In this document: positions 46,301 to 58,140 of the stretch, in pieces
Numbering within the stretch: the first letter of the stretch is position 1
How the letters are laid out: every line of letters starts with the position of its first letter
Source: Siphonodentalium dalli
Lineage: Eukaryota > Mollusca > Scaphopoda > Gadilida > Siphonodentaliidae
Assembly: GCA_032622095.1 (NCBI GenBank)
Contig: CP136065.1
Location: forward strand, 19,024,134 to 19,088,133
Direction of reading: 5' to 3'
DNA: 64,000 bases
The notes under the pieces: generated by a model
Told to the model about the DNA's origin: nothing
What the model saw: the letters and a program-made list of their open reading frames with translations, nothing else
Databases searched by the model: none
Made by a program: the position numbers and the translations under genes

Positions 46301-47486
46301 TAATGACGGGTATATACGCTCACTGTGGGCTTATTACATAATGACGGGTATATACGCTCACTATGGGCTTATTACATAATGCCGGGTATATACGCTCACT
46401 ATGGGTTTATTACATAATGACGGGTATATACGCTCACTATGGGCTTATTACATAATGACGGGTATATACGCTCACTATGGGCTTATTACATAATGACGGG
46501 TATATACGCTCACTATGGGCTTATTACATAATGACGGGTATATACGCTCACTATGGGCTTATTACATAATGACGGGTATATACGCTCACTATGGGCTTAT
46601 TACATAATGACGGGTATATACGCTCACTATGGGCTTATTACACAATGACGGGTATAAACGCTCACTGTGCGCTTATTACATAATGACGGGTATATACGCT
46701 CACTATGGGCTTATTACATAATGACGGGTATATACGCTCACCATGGGCTTATTACATAATGACGGGTATATACGCTCACTATGGGCTTATTACATAATGA
46801 CGGGTATATAGTCTCACTATGGGCTTATTACATAATGTCGGGTATATACGCTCACTATGGGCTTATTACATAATGACGGGTATATACGCTCGCTATGGGC
46901 TTATTACATAATGACGGGTATATACGCTCACTATGGGCTTATTACATAATGACGGGTATATACGCTCACTATGGGCTTATTACATAATGACGGGTATATA
47001 CGCTCACTATGGGCTTATATTACATAATGACGGATATATACGCTCACTATGGGCTTATTACATAATGACGGGTATATACGCTCACTATGGGCTTATTACA
47101 TACTGACGGGTATATACGCTCACTATGGGCTTATTACATAATGACGGGTATATACGCTCACTATGGGCTTATGTTACATAATGACGGGTATATACGCTCA
47201 CTATGGGCTTATATTACATAATGACGGGTATATACGCTCACTATGGGCTTATTATATAATGACGGGTATATACGCTCACTATGGGCTTATTACATAATGA
47301 CGGGTATATACGCTCACTATGGGCTTATTACATAATGACGGATATATACGCTCACAATGGGCTTATTACATAATGACGGGTATATACGCTCACTATGGGC
47401 TTATTATACAATGACGGGTATATACGCTCACTATGGGCTTATTACATAATGACGGGTATATACGCTCACTATTGGCTTATTATATA
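43390..47486 (+). repeat. 38-bp satellite array, part 2 (about 108 units)
   Basis: The same 38-bp unit and phase as part 1 continue after the transposon. A run of rare variants (TTTATTACATAAAGACGG, CACTGTGGG, CAATATGGG, ATAACGACGG) at about 45672-45977 is essentially identical, in the same order, to 36040-36345 in part 1. The array ends in degenerate units at 47486. Confidence 0.95.
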
Positions 47487-47514
47487 ATCAAGTACGTCCA
47501 ATATAAACCAATCT

Positions 47515-47645
47515 GCATGAGGAAATGTTGCGTCGTCATCATCATCGTCATCAGCGCCGTAGTAATCGTCGTCGCCGTCGTTATCATCGTCGATATCATA
47601 TCTAGCATCTCCATCGTCGTCTATATCATCGTCCCCGTCGTGTCT
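47515..47645 (+). repeat. Imperfect (GTC/ATC)n trinucleotide-rich tract
   Basis: Dense GTC, ATC and GCC triplets abut the satellite end. Frames through it encode only D- or V/I-rich low-complexity strings on either strand. Confidence 0.7.
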
Positions 47646-47649
47646 GTAT

Positions 47650-50600
47650 AGGAACGTGCAGAGGCGAAGTGTCCCACCAATACAACTAACATCGGTGTGA
47701 TTATGGCAATACCACGGAACAAACCGCAATATACACCAGTGTATGGTTATAACCGCGTGCACATGGCCATACCAGCAGTGTATAAAGCAAACTCTACTAT
47801 CCCGTTATCACGTTAAGGACGCGCCCCATTCGTGAATTTTCAAAACGTCCCAATTTCAAAATATCAATTTGAAAACGAAAATGATTATCCTCTATAACCA
47901 ATGTATGCTATTATAGTACTACAATAACACCTGTTCACCCTCAGAATATGACAGATACATTCAAATTATGTAAGGCTGGTCCTTGGAGAGTTTGAAGGAA
48001 ATATTTGCAACAAACGCACTGCATTATCTAGCTTATGAACCCACATAGGGTATGCTCTCAATTTACAATCTGAAATCACGAATGTCTGCGAGAAAATAAC
48101 TAAAACATTTTTCATTGCATGTTTTAGTTTTTGGTGGCCATTTGCATAACTATTTTGTGTTTTATGAAGGACCAAAGCAACACAAAACAACATCAATATT
48201 ATTCAACCACGTTTACAATAATTTGACGGACATAACACTCAATACTGATTTATCTTTTAAGACAGTATGTTGTAAACTGAGCGCATGCCCGAGTTGAATT
48301 CAGATTATGGTGAAAGTTGGGCCACTTTCTATGGAGCGCTCAATTCGCGATGATTTGACTAACCATTGGGGAAATCGAAGAACCCCTATGTGCAACACTC
48401 TCCATTAATAATGAAAAACATGACCTTTTGTCAGCTATTCAAGTTTTTAGTACATTCCCATGACGCTTTTTAAATAAACTACTAGAACGTGGTAACACAG
48501 CCAAATACAATACTATCATTTAATAACATTTGCATGTACTCAACGGCATATTGTTTGATTCTTTTTATCTTATTCCGAACGTGTAGCAGTCAAGATTCGC
48601 AGCACCGCTAGCCAATTTGCCTGACGCAAATACAATAATTCACCTTTGGTAAAAAATATTATACTTGGCACGAGAGTTCTAGATTCCACACGAAAAGAAA
48701 TACTATCATTAATAGATTTTGTCAATCAACACTTGCATATACCATAATTATTTAGAATATTATAAAAGGGTATCACCTTGTCAACCGGTAGTTGATTTAA
48801 TTGCAATATTCAGTTGGACGGTTAGAGGTAATACCTATGACGTTGTTTACACATTTAATCCCAATTCTCAAATATGATTTCTTTTATTTTAATAACAACG
48901 GTAAAGAATTTGGTAGATATACTAAAGTAATCATATTTAGATATGTTTATTCTGTAACTCGATCATTTGTGATAACAGTGCGTGTTATGTCTGACTGACT
49001 CGGTAACATACGGCGAGATGAACGAACAAATAATAGAACAAAAACAATTGTATTTAACATAGCTATTGCCATAGCATTTGTTCTAATTGTTCCATGGACT
49101 CAATTTCTGTACGGTAACATTTGGCAACTACCATGACAATTTGGCCAAACATATTACGAAAAGGTAAAGGTTGGTCCCGTGTGGACCCTATTATATATAT
49201 TAATCTTCAATTTATCCACCTAGACTCAATAGGATGAGTTGTCGTCTATAGTCTTAACCACGTTGAAAGAAATCCCGTCGGATTCAATCACCATTTGACA
49301 GCTCAAACAATAGTTGAAATTCAAGACCGTAGGTCTAAGTGGTGGATTCGTCATCATTCGCCTGTGTCCAGCCAGAACTGCTTTAGCTCTAATGCTTCTT
49401 TATTGTCAAGTAACACAATCATACATGCCAAATGCGAACCGTGGCGTTCTATTGGTTGTGGAAATCGAATAACTAAGAAAAGTAGCATATTTTAGTCGGA
49501 AACATAAACTAGAAGAGCGCGCACCTGTAAATTGAATGGGATTAAGTTTGGGTTAAGTTGTTCAGTTGCGATCGGTGTTTTGCCATTCATAACCGCAACA
49601 CGACATACTAAACCACCTCCAGAGAACCCGGTTTAGTTAGACCAGAGAAGACGAATGCATGGATTTAAAGTGTTATACAATCAGTTCAATGGGCGGCGCT
49701 GTAAATAGAGTGTCTTGTCCTCGAGGTCACTGGGTAGTCATAGTACACGCTATCCTCTCATTTAATAGAGTTATCAATCAGTCGGTCACCGAACGACAAG
49801 CGCCCCCTTTGACTCAGTTTGAACTAGACTGTTGATGTGGGTTTAAACTTTGATGTTTAATTAAACTGGAGATGACGGATCGGCACAAAGTGTCCCCGTA
49901 ATGATAACTTAGTTATTTGGAAAAATACCCTGTTAATCGATATCTGCTTTATCGATGGTGGAGGATCGTTTTATATAGCATGACATGTGCCCTATAAGTA
50001 TTATTGCTATCCCAATGATTCTTTTGTACTATATAAATATATATTCTAATTTAAGGTAATAAAGTAGAAGGATCATTTGACCAACTACGACAGCATAATT
50101 CATTGAATCTTACATGTTGCTCGTCATCAAATACATCACGATCCATATGATATTACTAATTCATCCACGAGTGTTCGTCACGTACACGTGGTAAGCCGAT
50201 TACGTCATATGCCTACTCAATTTGCAAGCATGAAGATGAAGCTAATAATACATAAATCTGGGACATTCGAAAATAACTTATACCTTCACCCTTTCTATAC
50301 CAAATAATCACTGACGAGTAGTTCCCTTATGAAATGTTCAAACAGTTGAACTTATTTTATGAACATTTCCCACAAATGAACGTGAGTCATCATGCTCTTG
50401 TATTAGCTGTGTTTCTTTCTGCCCTCTGCTTTTGTTACACGAACACACCCTCCAAATGAATAATTTACCGTTCCAATGATTATTTATACAATTTAATGGG
50501 AGAATTTATTTAGTGTAGAAAAGGTTCAGACACGGACTTTATTTACCATGACAGATTTACCGACGTCATATACATTTATCAGCTCTTTTCAACTTTTACT

Positions 50601-51265
50601 CCAACTCTCTTTTAGTGTTACGTGTACCATATCAGTTCAGGAAAATAGTAATACTGAACGGTTTTAATTGCTCCATTCACGCGCGCATAAGGGTGAAATA
50701 TGATGGGGTTATGAATTATGATGAAGTGAACGATACCTGCATTATATATATAAGAAAATAGTTTAATGGTTCGCGTTATGGAATATCTTTTCAACAGTTC
50801 AAAGATATCGGTTATAACTGCATAACAAACAAAAAATTATTTCCTAGAAACATAAGTTTCGTTCGTCTCAAGTACATGGACCGTAACTAGGAAAAAGATA
50901 ATACATTTCTATAAATGGGACCTTAAGTCCGCATTGAAGTATCTACTTGATTTGTCAACATATTTTATCACGGAACAAGGCAAAACCATGTATTCTGCGA
51001 TCCATCCACTCACTGCTGATCTAGGGAAGCGCAAAATACCAATCATCATTCCAAAACCAATTCCAATTTATGATGCTTAAGCATCTTACGCATCCTTGTG
51101 CATAATTGAGCCACCATAAGACACTACACTATCAACCAAGATCACTTCGCGGAATTGTCAAGCTGAGTTCATGATTCCGCAATGTTATCGTGTGGCGAAA
51201 GCGGATTAAAAGTTAGCACCTGAAGTGCACGCATTAATAATATAGTCTTTCTTCGCAGAAAACTC
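47650..51265. other. Unassigned upstream flank
   Basis: Frames of 60-76 codons are scattered on both strands without known motifs (for example 48115-48297, 48801-48998 and 49295-49495). No repeat family of this window is present. This is the longest stretch free of recognised mobile DNA, consistent with host-gene flanking sequence, but no exon can be supported. Confidence 0.4.
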
Positions 51266-51271
51266 TTAGAG

Positions 51272-51357
51272 AAATATAAATGATGAATAGATCGGAGTAT
51301 ATGGCAGCATATATAAATATAAATGATGAATAGATCCGAGTATATGGCAGCATATAT
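51272..51357 (+). repeat. Two tandem copies of a 43-bp unit
   Basis: AAATATAAATGATGAATAGA followed by TCSGAGTATATGGCAGCATATAT occurs twice with a single difference. Confidence 0.8.
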
Positions 51358-52314
51358 TTTACCGCTCGCTACTCATGTTAAGTATGCCACTAACCGGTTT
51401 CATACTTAGACATCAAAGCAATTCCGGATGGGTATGCAAATGTAGCATCGCGGTTAAAATTCACTGGCAGTTAGAGCTCTAAGTTATGGAAATATTGACA
51501 AACAGACAGCTTAGCTGTGTGATGATGAGTTATGAAATATCTCTGATGTTGCATTGGTTATAGCCGTGAGAATGTTGAACACTCTCTCGATTATCGCTCT
51601 CGACAACTCAATAGGCATTTGCGGTCACAGCGCAATGTCAATCGCATTTATCAGGAGAGTTGTTAGCTCTTCCTATTAGCCGTGGATTCGATTAGCATTG
51701 TTTTACCCGGCGTTAAGGCGTGTTCCATCAATCGACCCGAGTCTTCAGTTGTTTCCGATCCCGCTGTTCAGTGCGATCTTACCCGTTGGTGATATGGACT
51801 ATGGGACTTGATTCATCCATGTGTTATATGACGTTTCCTTTTAGAACTTTCGGAAGCCAATATTACTCTGCTATGCCGTTGTTAACTAGTTCGTCATGTT
51901 TCCGGTGCATGTCCGATTCTGGAGAATTCGCGGACGATCGTTCAAATTAAAGGAATATCATTCACATACATTTGAAACTTCAGAGGGGCCTCGTTCATAT
52001 CATATATTATTTTTTTCCCGAGCAACTTCTCTGAATGAGATGTCATGACGGAATTACATATAACTATATTCTGTAGTGATAGCTGGTCGCTCAAACTGTT
52101 TGATTTTAGTCAAAGATCTTACATTGGTTCATTTATATATTAGTTACGAGAACGATGCCGATGTGTGGATTGACTGGAAGCTGGCGCACTGAATCGCAGA
52201 GAATAAAACATGAACTTTGAAGCGAAATACCTAGCCGTTTTGCATGTAGCAGTTTTGTCGGATATACCGATATACAAAATATATATCTGTATGTATCTGT
52301 GAACATAGACAACA
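51358..52314 (+). other. Region upstream of the GPCR start
   Basis: No clear promoter element is supported. A 76-codon frame at 51720-51950 is not recognised. Upstream untranslated exons of the receptor could lie here. Confidence 0.3.
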
Positions 52315-53106
52315 ATGGATTTACCTATTGAGTCAATCGAATGTGACTACTCAAACAGCGGAGAATTTTATCTCAAGAATTGTGCCAACCATAGCGGACG
52401 TTACAACGACTCCAATTTGACTGGTTTCGTCCTGCCGGTCGGTGTGAAAACTATCATCGTTCTTATATATAGTTTGACCACACTAGCGTCATTTTTCGGC
52501 AATATCATCGTGATAATTGTGTTCGGAAGAGGTCGCCGATGTAGAACAGACCTCAGACCGTTACTCATAAACTTGGCGGCTTCCGACATCTTAATGGCTG
52601 TGTTCTGCATCCCCTTCAGTTTCACTACAGAGATGCTGAAAACATGGATATTCTCCAAACCTATGTGCCCCGTGATACTGTTCGTTCAGCTCCTGTCAGT
52701 CACTGTTAGTGTATTTACAAACGTCGCCATCGGGATTGACAGGTACTTCGCCGTGACCCTGCCTCTCAAGTCTCGGGTTAGCCGCATCACGAGCAAAAAA
52801 GCTAAATATATAGCCATCATGATTATATGGCTGGTTTCAGTTTGCCTATCTGTTGTACAATTGTTTGTTGGACGAGCCAAGGACTACGTTAATCATGGTA
52901 TAACCTTGACAAAGTGTAACGAACGATGGCCTGATCCAGACGCCAGGAAGAGTTACACGTTATTCGTGTGGTGTGTGACATATTTGTTCCCCTTAACAAT
53001 TCTGTTCTTTGCTTATTCTAAAGTCGGACACCTTCTATGGCGGAGAACATCGCCAGGTAACGCCGACGAAACCCGTGATTTCCAACAACTGTTGGCAAAA
53101 AGAAAG
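52315..53106 (+). CDS. Class A neuropeptide-type GPCR, exon 1 (TM1-TM5), partial gene
   Basis: The exon encodes 264 residues of a rhodopsin-family receptor at the plasma membrane. The start ATG sits in ACAATGG. The N-terminus has three N-glycosylation sequons (N25, N31, N34) and no obvious signal peptide. Hallmarks in order: GN at 62-63 in TM1; NLAASD at 86-91 with the TM2 aspartate; C118 and C201 for the extracellular disulphide; DRY at 142-144; W172 in TM4; P226 in TM5. A basic cytoplasmic loop follows, ending LLAKRK. An in-phase (phase 0) donor GTGAGTATA follows K264. The sequence between TM4 and TM5 (CNERWPD...SYTLF) and the loop (LWRRTSPGNADETRD) resemble RFamide, RYamide and tachykinin-type receptors. 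Ligand and exact group are inference. TM6 and TM7 must be on later exons, and none was recognised to the window end. No disabling change is seen. Confidence 0.88.
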
Positions 53107-53115
53107 GTGAGTATA
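53107..53115 (+). other. 5' splice donor of GPCR intron 1
   Basis: AAAG|GTGAGTATA fits the donor consensus. It falls between codons (phase 0), just where many peptide receptors have conserved Lys/Arg followed by V-x-K/R-M before TM6. Unspliced reading would continue to a stop at 53184 with no TM6-like sequence, which supports splicing here. Confidence 0.75.
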
Positions 53116-53446
53116 TATGCACGAGTAGTAAAAATAAACGCAAGACGCTTTCTGAAGGCGGACATAATCGTGCGATTCGGCTGAGTGAAAACGCCAGCTG
53201 TTGCCTGTTGGATATTATCGAGGTTTCTCAAAATTACAATATAATAGCATGATCTGCAAGGCGTTATAATATAGTAACGGCCTAACATAAATGATTAGTA
53301 GCCCAAAATAGCGATCCGAGACGCCATAACGTATTTATGATTTGGCGTAACTTCTGTATAAGTGTGTGATCTCGAGATCCTAATATTCTTTGACAAACTG
53401 AAACCAAGATATTTGGTTAGATAAGTTTTTTTGAATTGATGTACGG

Positions 53447-53569
<123 letters not shown>

Positions 53570-53589
53570 CAGTATATCATTACTAATGT

Positions 53590-54330
53590 TTAAAATAATT
53601 TATATGTAATTTTGATCAATAAAAAGATAAAAAAAAATATAAGTGTGTTTCGGAAAATTTACAATTACAACACAAGATTCTGCATGGATCTAAACGTGGA
53701 ATAAGTCGAATACTTGTACATGCACACGGACTTGGCGAAAATAATGTTTAGACCGTTAGTATATTGCAACAATGATTGTATAATTTACACATAAGAACGA
53801 AGCTATCACTATAACACAACGACATAACAACAAGAGTGTTAAATATGAAATGACAGAACGCATTGTTCCAATTAAAACAACGATAAAAACAGCATAATCA
53901 ATCACAATCCAATCGATGAATGGACCTTACTGACAACGGATCTGCGTGACTTTTTCAGGTGATAATTGATATTTTGTATCGCCATAAAACCATTTATTAT
54001 TTATATATGTCTACTTTTATTACATGTCTTCATGCGATAATTATGTCGTTATGTTCCGTTTGAAAAAAGCTGTTGTTCGCCGGTATACCATGTGCTAACC
54101 GCGATGTTGGTATAGTGACCATAGTGTGTTTTCAAAACGTCATTTACTCAAGCAATGCACACGCGATGTATTGTGTGTGTATGGTGCCATTGTGCATGTA
54201 TAGCCACGACTGACCATTAATATTATTGCCTTGCTATACGGTATGATTGTTTGAGAGGTTCATCTCCCGGTTCGGTCCGGTGCGCAAAATAAAAAAAGGT
54301 GCCATTATGGATTTTTCGTACCCACGGAAT
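53590..54330 (+). other. Intronic AT-rich stretch
   Basis: No open frame, no repeat partner and no candidate receptor exon recognised. Confidence 0.4.
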
Positions 54331-54334
54331 CGTC

Positions 54335-54835
54335 GCAAGTTAGAGGTTATCAGTGCCGCTTCCGCTCGAGCTATCGACATGGAGATTGGAACTTTGGTAT
54401 ACATACTAGTCTATTCTGCACGATAATTCATGGCCCATCTCGCCTAGACCCTGGGGAGATGTGGTCGGCGGGTGTTTTTTTCTCGGCGTTTTGCGTGCAT
54501 TCATAGCCAATTCAACAGCGGCGTATGGCTGATATATTCATTTCCGCTACAGCTAGCGACGTGCCCGATCGCCCGTGGTTGCAGTAGGGTATTCGACGCG
54601 TGACATGATGTCCCTTCCCATGGTCAGGCAGATAGGGGAGGTGTGGTCGATGCCTTTATTGATGTTGCGTACCTAACGGGCCCGTCGGGAATTAGGGGTT
54701 AATAGAGCCATTTCCGCTCAAGCTATCGACTTGGGGATTTGAACAGATCTAGTCTGCACAATAGTGCATGCCCCATCTCGCTCGGACCTCGGGTGGAGGT
54801 GCGGTCCGATGCGGGTGGGTGCTTCGGGCTGGGTC
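54335..54835 (+). repeat. Three diverged tandem units of about 180 bp in the GPCR intron
   Basis: GCTTCCGCTCGAGCTATCGAC (54358), TTTCCGCTACAGCTAGCGAC (54540) and TTTCCGCTCAAGCTATCGAC (54711) each begin a unit. The first and third share CTAGTCT...GCACRATARTGCATG, CCATCTCGC and GG-GGTGCGGTC-like tails. Age is moderate. Confidence 0.6.
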
Positions 54836-55500
54836 CGCTTTTAGTAGGACCTCAGAGGACCGATCGCCAAAAAAAGAGACACGAGGATACACTGGTAATG
54901 TATCGTCGTTACAAAAGATCGAACGAGTTGTACGTGTGTATATCCCCTGGATACACAATGATTATAATACACAAGCATCATTGGAATATCAATTGCAGTC
55001 GGATTGTCAAGGGACTGGGTTTGAATTTCCAAAAGATTGAAATGCTTTATCTCTGAGCTGACGAATGCGCAGATAAAGTGGCGTCACTCAACCCATGAGG
55101 CCCAATCTGCTTCAGTCATATTTCTTGCTCAGTCAATTATATAATATTAAAAACATTCTTGTTCAGCCTCGACATATCTTAGCAGGGAGTGTGTGGTATC
55201 TCAGTGGGTGTGTGTGAATATTAGTTGGACCTCAGTCTGAATGACATGTGTTTGAAAAGCAGACAATGGAATCATGTCGCACTGAACATGTATATCGATC
55301 TAAGCAATTCATTATAAGATGCGAAGACTGGGTTGGTACACTGTGTCATTATAGGAAGGTGTAGTGTGTCATCAAATAGATTTTCCAATGATACGTAAGA
55401 AGGTTTTGTGCTGTTTATTGCATCAGTATATTGATGATCCGATTAACATTCCAGAAAAGGAATTTGACCTGTCTGTCCTCAAGACGGTTGCATGGTTTTT
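54836..55500. other. Unassigned intronic region
   Basis: A 105-codon frame starting at 54739 overlaps the tandem units and has no membrane segment or motif that would fit the receptor. I see no exon. Confidence 0.35.
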
Positions 55501-55511
55501 TCAGACGAAAG

Positions 55512-55705
55512 GGCAACGGTGGCTGAATTGTTAAGAACCCGCCCAGCGATGGCGAAGCTGGTTCGAATCTATATATGCGCCGATTCGTGATCTGGGCAAA
55601 GGGAGGGTAATCTGCATGATTGGTATATCCTGGCAAGTTTGTCTGTTGCTTTTCGGTGTCGGTGGTTTCTACGTGCAGTTGGGTCATTGTCCTATATGTG
55701 TTCAC
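55512..55705 (+). mobile_element. tRNA-derived SINE-like element
   Basis: Polymerase III box A-like TGGCTGAATTGTT (55520-55532) and box B-like GGTTCGAATCT (55560-55570) are 40 bases apart, start to start. The flanking bases do not form a proper acceptor stem, so this is a SINE head rather than a tRNA gene. The body extends through GATCTGGGCAAAGGGAGGGT. The SINE family is not assigned. Confidence 0.5.
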
Positions 55706-56280
55706 CCACCCATAGAACCGACACAGTCGTGATATGACCTAGCGGCTGAAACGAGGATAACTCTAATACCCCAAACTCGCAGAAGTATATATAAAGCGAT
55801 CGTAAAGGAGATCGCAACATGATAATTGCAGCGTGAGTCTGCGTGACGAATCCTGAGCATTGTTATCATTCCTGTTACCAACATAGCGTATCATTAATAC
55901 GCTATCTCCGTCAGTTACACTCTTTATTGTATGACCTTGTACTGCGACCCTTGCCACGCTAACAATCCCAACCCTCTGATCAACATATCTCATTTCCAAA
56001 TTAACTCACTATATGAGTAAAGTAAACAATTGCATACCCATCGATACCAATCTCGCACCGCGAAATAACTATGTTTCTTCCGAATCACGGTGTTGTGTCG
56101 CTAATCAGATAATGGCAGATCTCTGTTCGAACGAACTCGCTCTCCGTATAATATAGGTTCTGATCATCTTCGGCGTTAACCCCCCAAACATAAGGGACTT
56201 AATTGTTTCGTTCAGTTATTCAGATTAAATTATAAATCCGTGATTCATCCCGACCTCAGTAAGCCGCTCCAAACGTTATG
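55706..56280. other. Unassigned region
   Basis: Minus-strand frames of 60 and 78 codons overlap here without known motifs. No repeat partner was recognised. Confidence 0.35.
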
Positions 56281-56936
56281 CACTCACCTGTAACATATCC
56301 TCTTGAAAATAGGTTCACATTGGACCTAGATATTCACGTAGGTTCATATTGGACCTAGATATTCACGTAGGTTCATATTGGACCTAGATATTCACGTAGG
56401 TTCATATTGGACCTAGATATTCACGTAGATTCATATTGGACCTAGATATTCACGTAGGTTCATATTGGACCTAGATATTCACGAAGGTTCATATTGGACC
56501 TAGATATTCACGTAGGTTCATATTGGACCTAGATATTCACGTAGGTTCATATTGGACCTACATGTAGATATTCACGTAGGTTCATATTGGACCTAGATAT
56601 TCACGTAGGTTCATATTGGACCTAGATATTCACGTAGGTTCATATTGGACCTAGATATTCACGTAGGTTCATATTGGACCTAGATATTCACGTAGGTTCA
56701 CATTGGACTGAATTGATTCTGAGGTTTGCCCATTGTGAGCTTATACATGTACCCGTTATTACGTTGAATGGCGCGGGCCGCGATGTAAACACATTATAAA
56801 GACCGTGAATATGGTAAGTCGTGTCGATGAAAAATGTTAGATTAAATAATGCTAATATATGGGCTTATTTCGTTTTTTTGTTTAAAAAAAACCGTTTTAG
56901 GACCATATAAAGCGTATATTGAGCTTATATAATTAG
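56281..56936 (+). repeat. Interspersed family A, copy 6, with internal 29-bp expansion
   Basis: Flanking parts match family A: TAACATATCCTCTTG before the expansion, then GTGAGCTTATACATGTACCC, GTTATTACGTTGAATGGCGC, GGGCCGCGATGTAAACACAT and TATAAAG after it. The piggyBac-like MITE at 56937-57328 is inserted at its end. Family A-like sequence resumes at 57333-57415 (ATTAGCTTATTGCGCTCATT and GTTATGTGCTTATTTTCACG). Confidence 0.6.
56312..56709 (+). repeat. 29-bp satellite array, about 13.7 units
   Basis: The unit is GGTTCATATTGGACCTAGAT followed by ATTCACGTA. One unit has a short insertion (CTACATG, about 56558). The first and last units carry CACATT instead of CATATT. The same unit occurs unexpanded in the family A copy at 60935-60990 (GGTTCGTATTGGACTAAATA then TCCACATAGGTTCATATTGG). 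Confidence 0.95.
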
Positions 56937-57085
56937 CCCTTTACCAAACAAAGCGGCCAAACACGCCCAAATAAAGCTTCAACAGCCTAAAATATCTTCG
57001 GTCTGTCTCAATAACACCATACAAATATGGATATCATTGGAACCGGTTCATTGACCACATTGTGATGGTTACAGTTATACCCTGT

Positions 57086-57154
57086 GCCAATGCATTCTCT
57101 TATATATGCGAGTCGACCATAGGTCGCCTCGCATATATAAGAGAATGCATTGGC
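57086..57154. repeat. 69-bp palindrome (hairpin 5 of 8)
   Basis: Identical in arm and centre to hairpin 2 at 19874. Confidence 0.9.
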
Positions 57155-57233
57155 CTAAAAAAAAAATATTCTTACATTTATATAATATTTTTCTACATTC
57201 TTTGACAATTTTATCATTTTTAATATGTGTTAA

Positions 57234-57300
57234 GCCAATGTTTTCTCTTATATATGCGAGGCGACCTATGGTCGACTCGCTTATATAAGATAATGCATTG
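57234..57300. repeat. 67-bp degraded palindrome (hairpin 6 of 8)
   Basis: Same as hairpin 3 with four or five substitutions, mostly unmatched by the opposite arm. The stem is slightly weakened. Confidence 0.85.
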
Positions 57301-57524
57301 ACACAGGGCCGTTCTGTTGGGTAAAGGGTTAATGCCAATATTAGCTTATTGCGCTCATTAAAAGACGCCCGTTATGTGCTTATTTTCACGAGAATATGCT
57401 GTCACAGTAGAGGGTTTGTTTAAATTGGGGGGTTATTGTCGTTTCCTCCGCCAGGACATATCACGAAGTATCACGGTATTATTGGTGGCAGGTTGATGTC
57501 CTTCTTTGTTGACCACGAAGCCGC

Positions 57525-57620
57525 ACCTATCGGGATTTGAACCATCTTCGGGGTCGTTGAACGGCTTATGTTGGCGTTATGCGCCATGCAGGAACCTTAC
57601 CAACTGAGCCACCGGTGTCT
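57525..57620 (-). mobile_element. tRNA-like SINE head (minus strand)
   Basis: On the minus strand, box A TGGCTCAGTTGG (57611-57600) and box B GGTTCAAATCC (57543-57533) are clear matches to the pol III consensus. They lie 68 bases apart start to start, longer than in an intronless tRNA, and the ends do not pair as an acceptor stem. A tRNA-derived SINE or tRNA pseudogene is likelier than a working tRNA gene. Confidence 0.45.
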
Positions 57621-57639
57621 CATATTTCATTGAATGGAA

Positions 57640-58140
57640 TTTCTCGTTCTACTATATATCTATTATATAAAAAGTCTATTCGCCAATCACATCCCAGGGT
57701 CTATTTTAGTATCTACAATAATTCTTTGGATGCTTGATCAATATGTACACCATTGTAACTAATACAAGTAGCAGTATATAGTGGACCAGGTTTGAAACAC
57801 CATCAGAAATATCATTATGTTTGTCCAATCAAAATGGTGATACATGTAGTAAGAGGATTATATATAGGCCTACGTGTATTGTGTTACGCAAATATGTGTA
57901 GAAAAAAGTATATTTCGTACGATGTTCGACCACGCGACCGCGTGTTTAATCGATGGACGGTCGTCCCGTGAACATCGCAATTAACGTTGACAGAATCGGA
58001 AAATGTGTGGGAGTTAAATGACCAATTTATCACCAAGATCTAGCCGACCCAATTTCCCCTGATTAAAACGATTGCAGTCCAGAACTCTAAACACGTCTTG
58101 TTGTAATAGCGGATTGGCAAGATACCATGATGATACTACA
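57640..58140. other. Unassigned region
   Basis: AT-rich, with no open frame of note and no repeat partner recognised. Confidence 0.35.

Larger units (their letters stand above)
56937..57328 (+). mobile_element. piggyBac-like MITE with paired hairpins, copy 2
   Basis: Ends CCCTTTACCAAAC and GTTGGGTAAAGGG, flanked by TTAG (56933-56936) and TTAA (57329-57332). Same layout as copy 3: about 130 bp of left sequence (AAGCTTCAACAGCCTAAAAT, CTTCGGTCTGTCTC), then two mutually inverse hairpins at 57086-57154 and 57234-57300. The second hairpin has a few substitutions (TTTTCTC, CTTATATAAGATAA). Confidence 0.85.

Noticed and set aside
34785-47486. A 38-bp repeat resembling a CRISPR array by unit length
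   Set aside because: Units are head-to-tail with no spacers, and the genome is eukaryotic. It is a satellite.
55512-55580. Functional tRNA gene on the plus strand
   Set aside because: No acceptor stem complementarity, and the sequence runs on into a SINE-like body.
57525-57620. Functional tRNA gene on the minus strand
   Set aside because: Box A and box B are good, but their distance is long and the acceptor ends do not pair. SINE or tRNA pseudogene is preferred.
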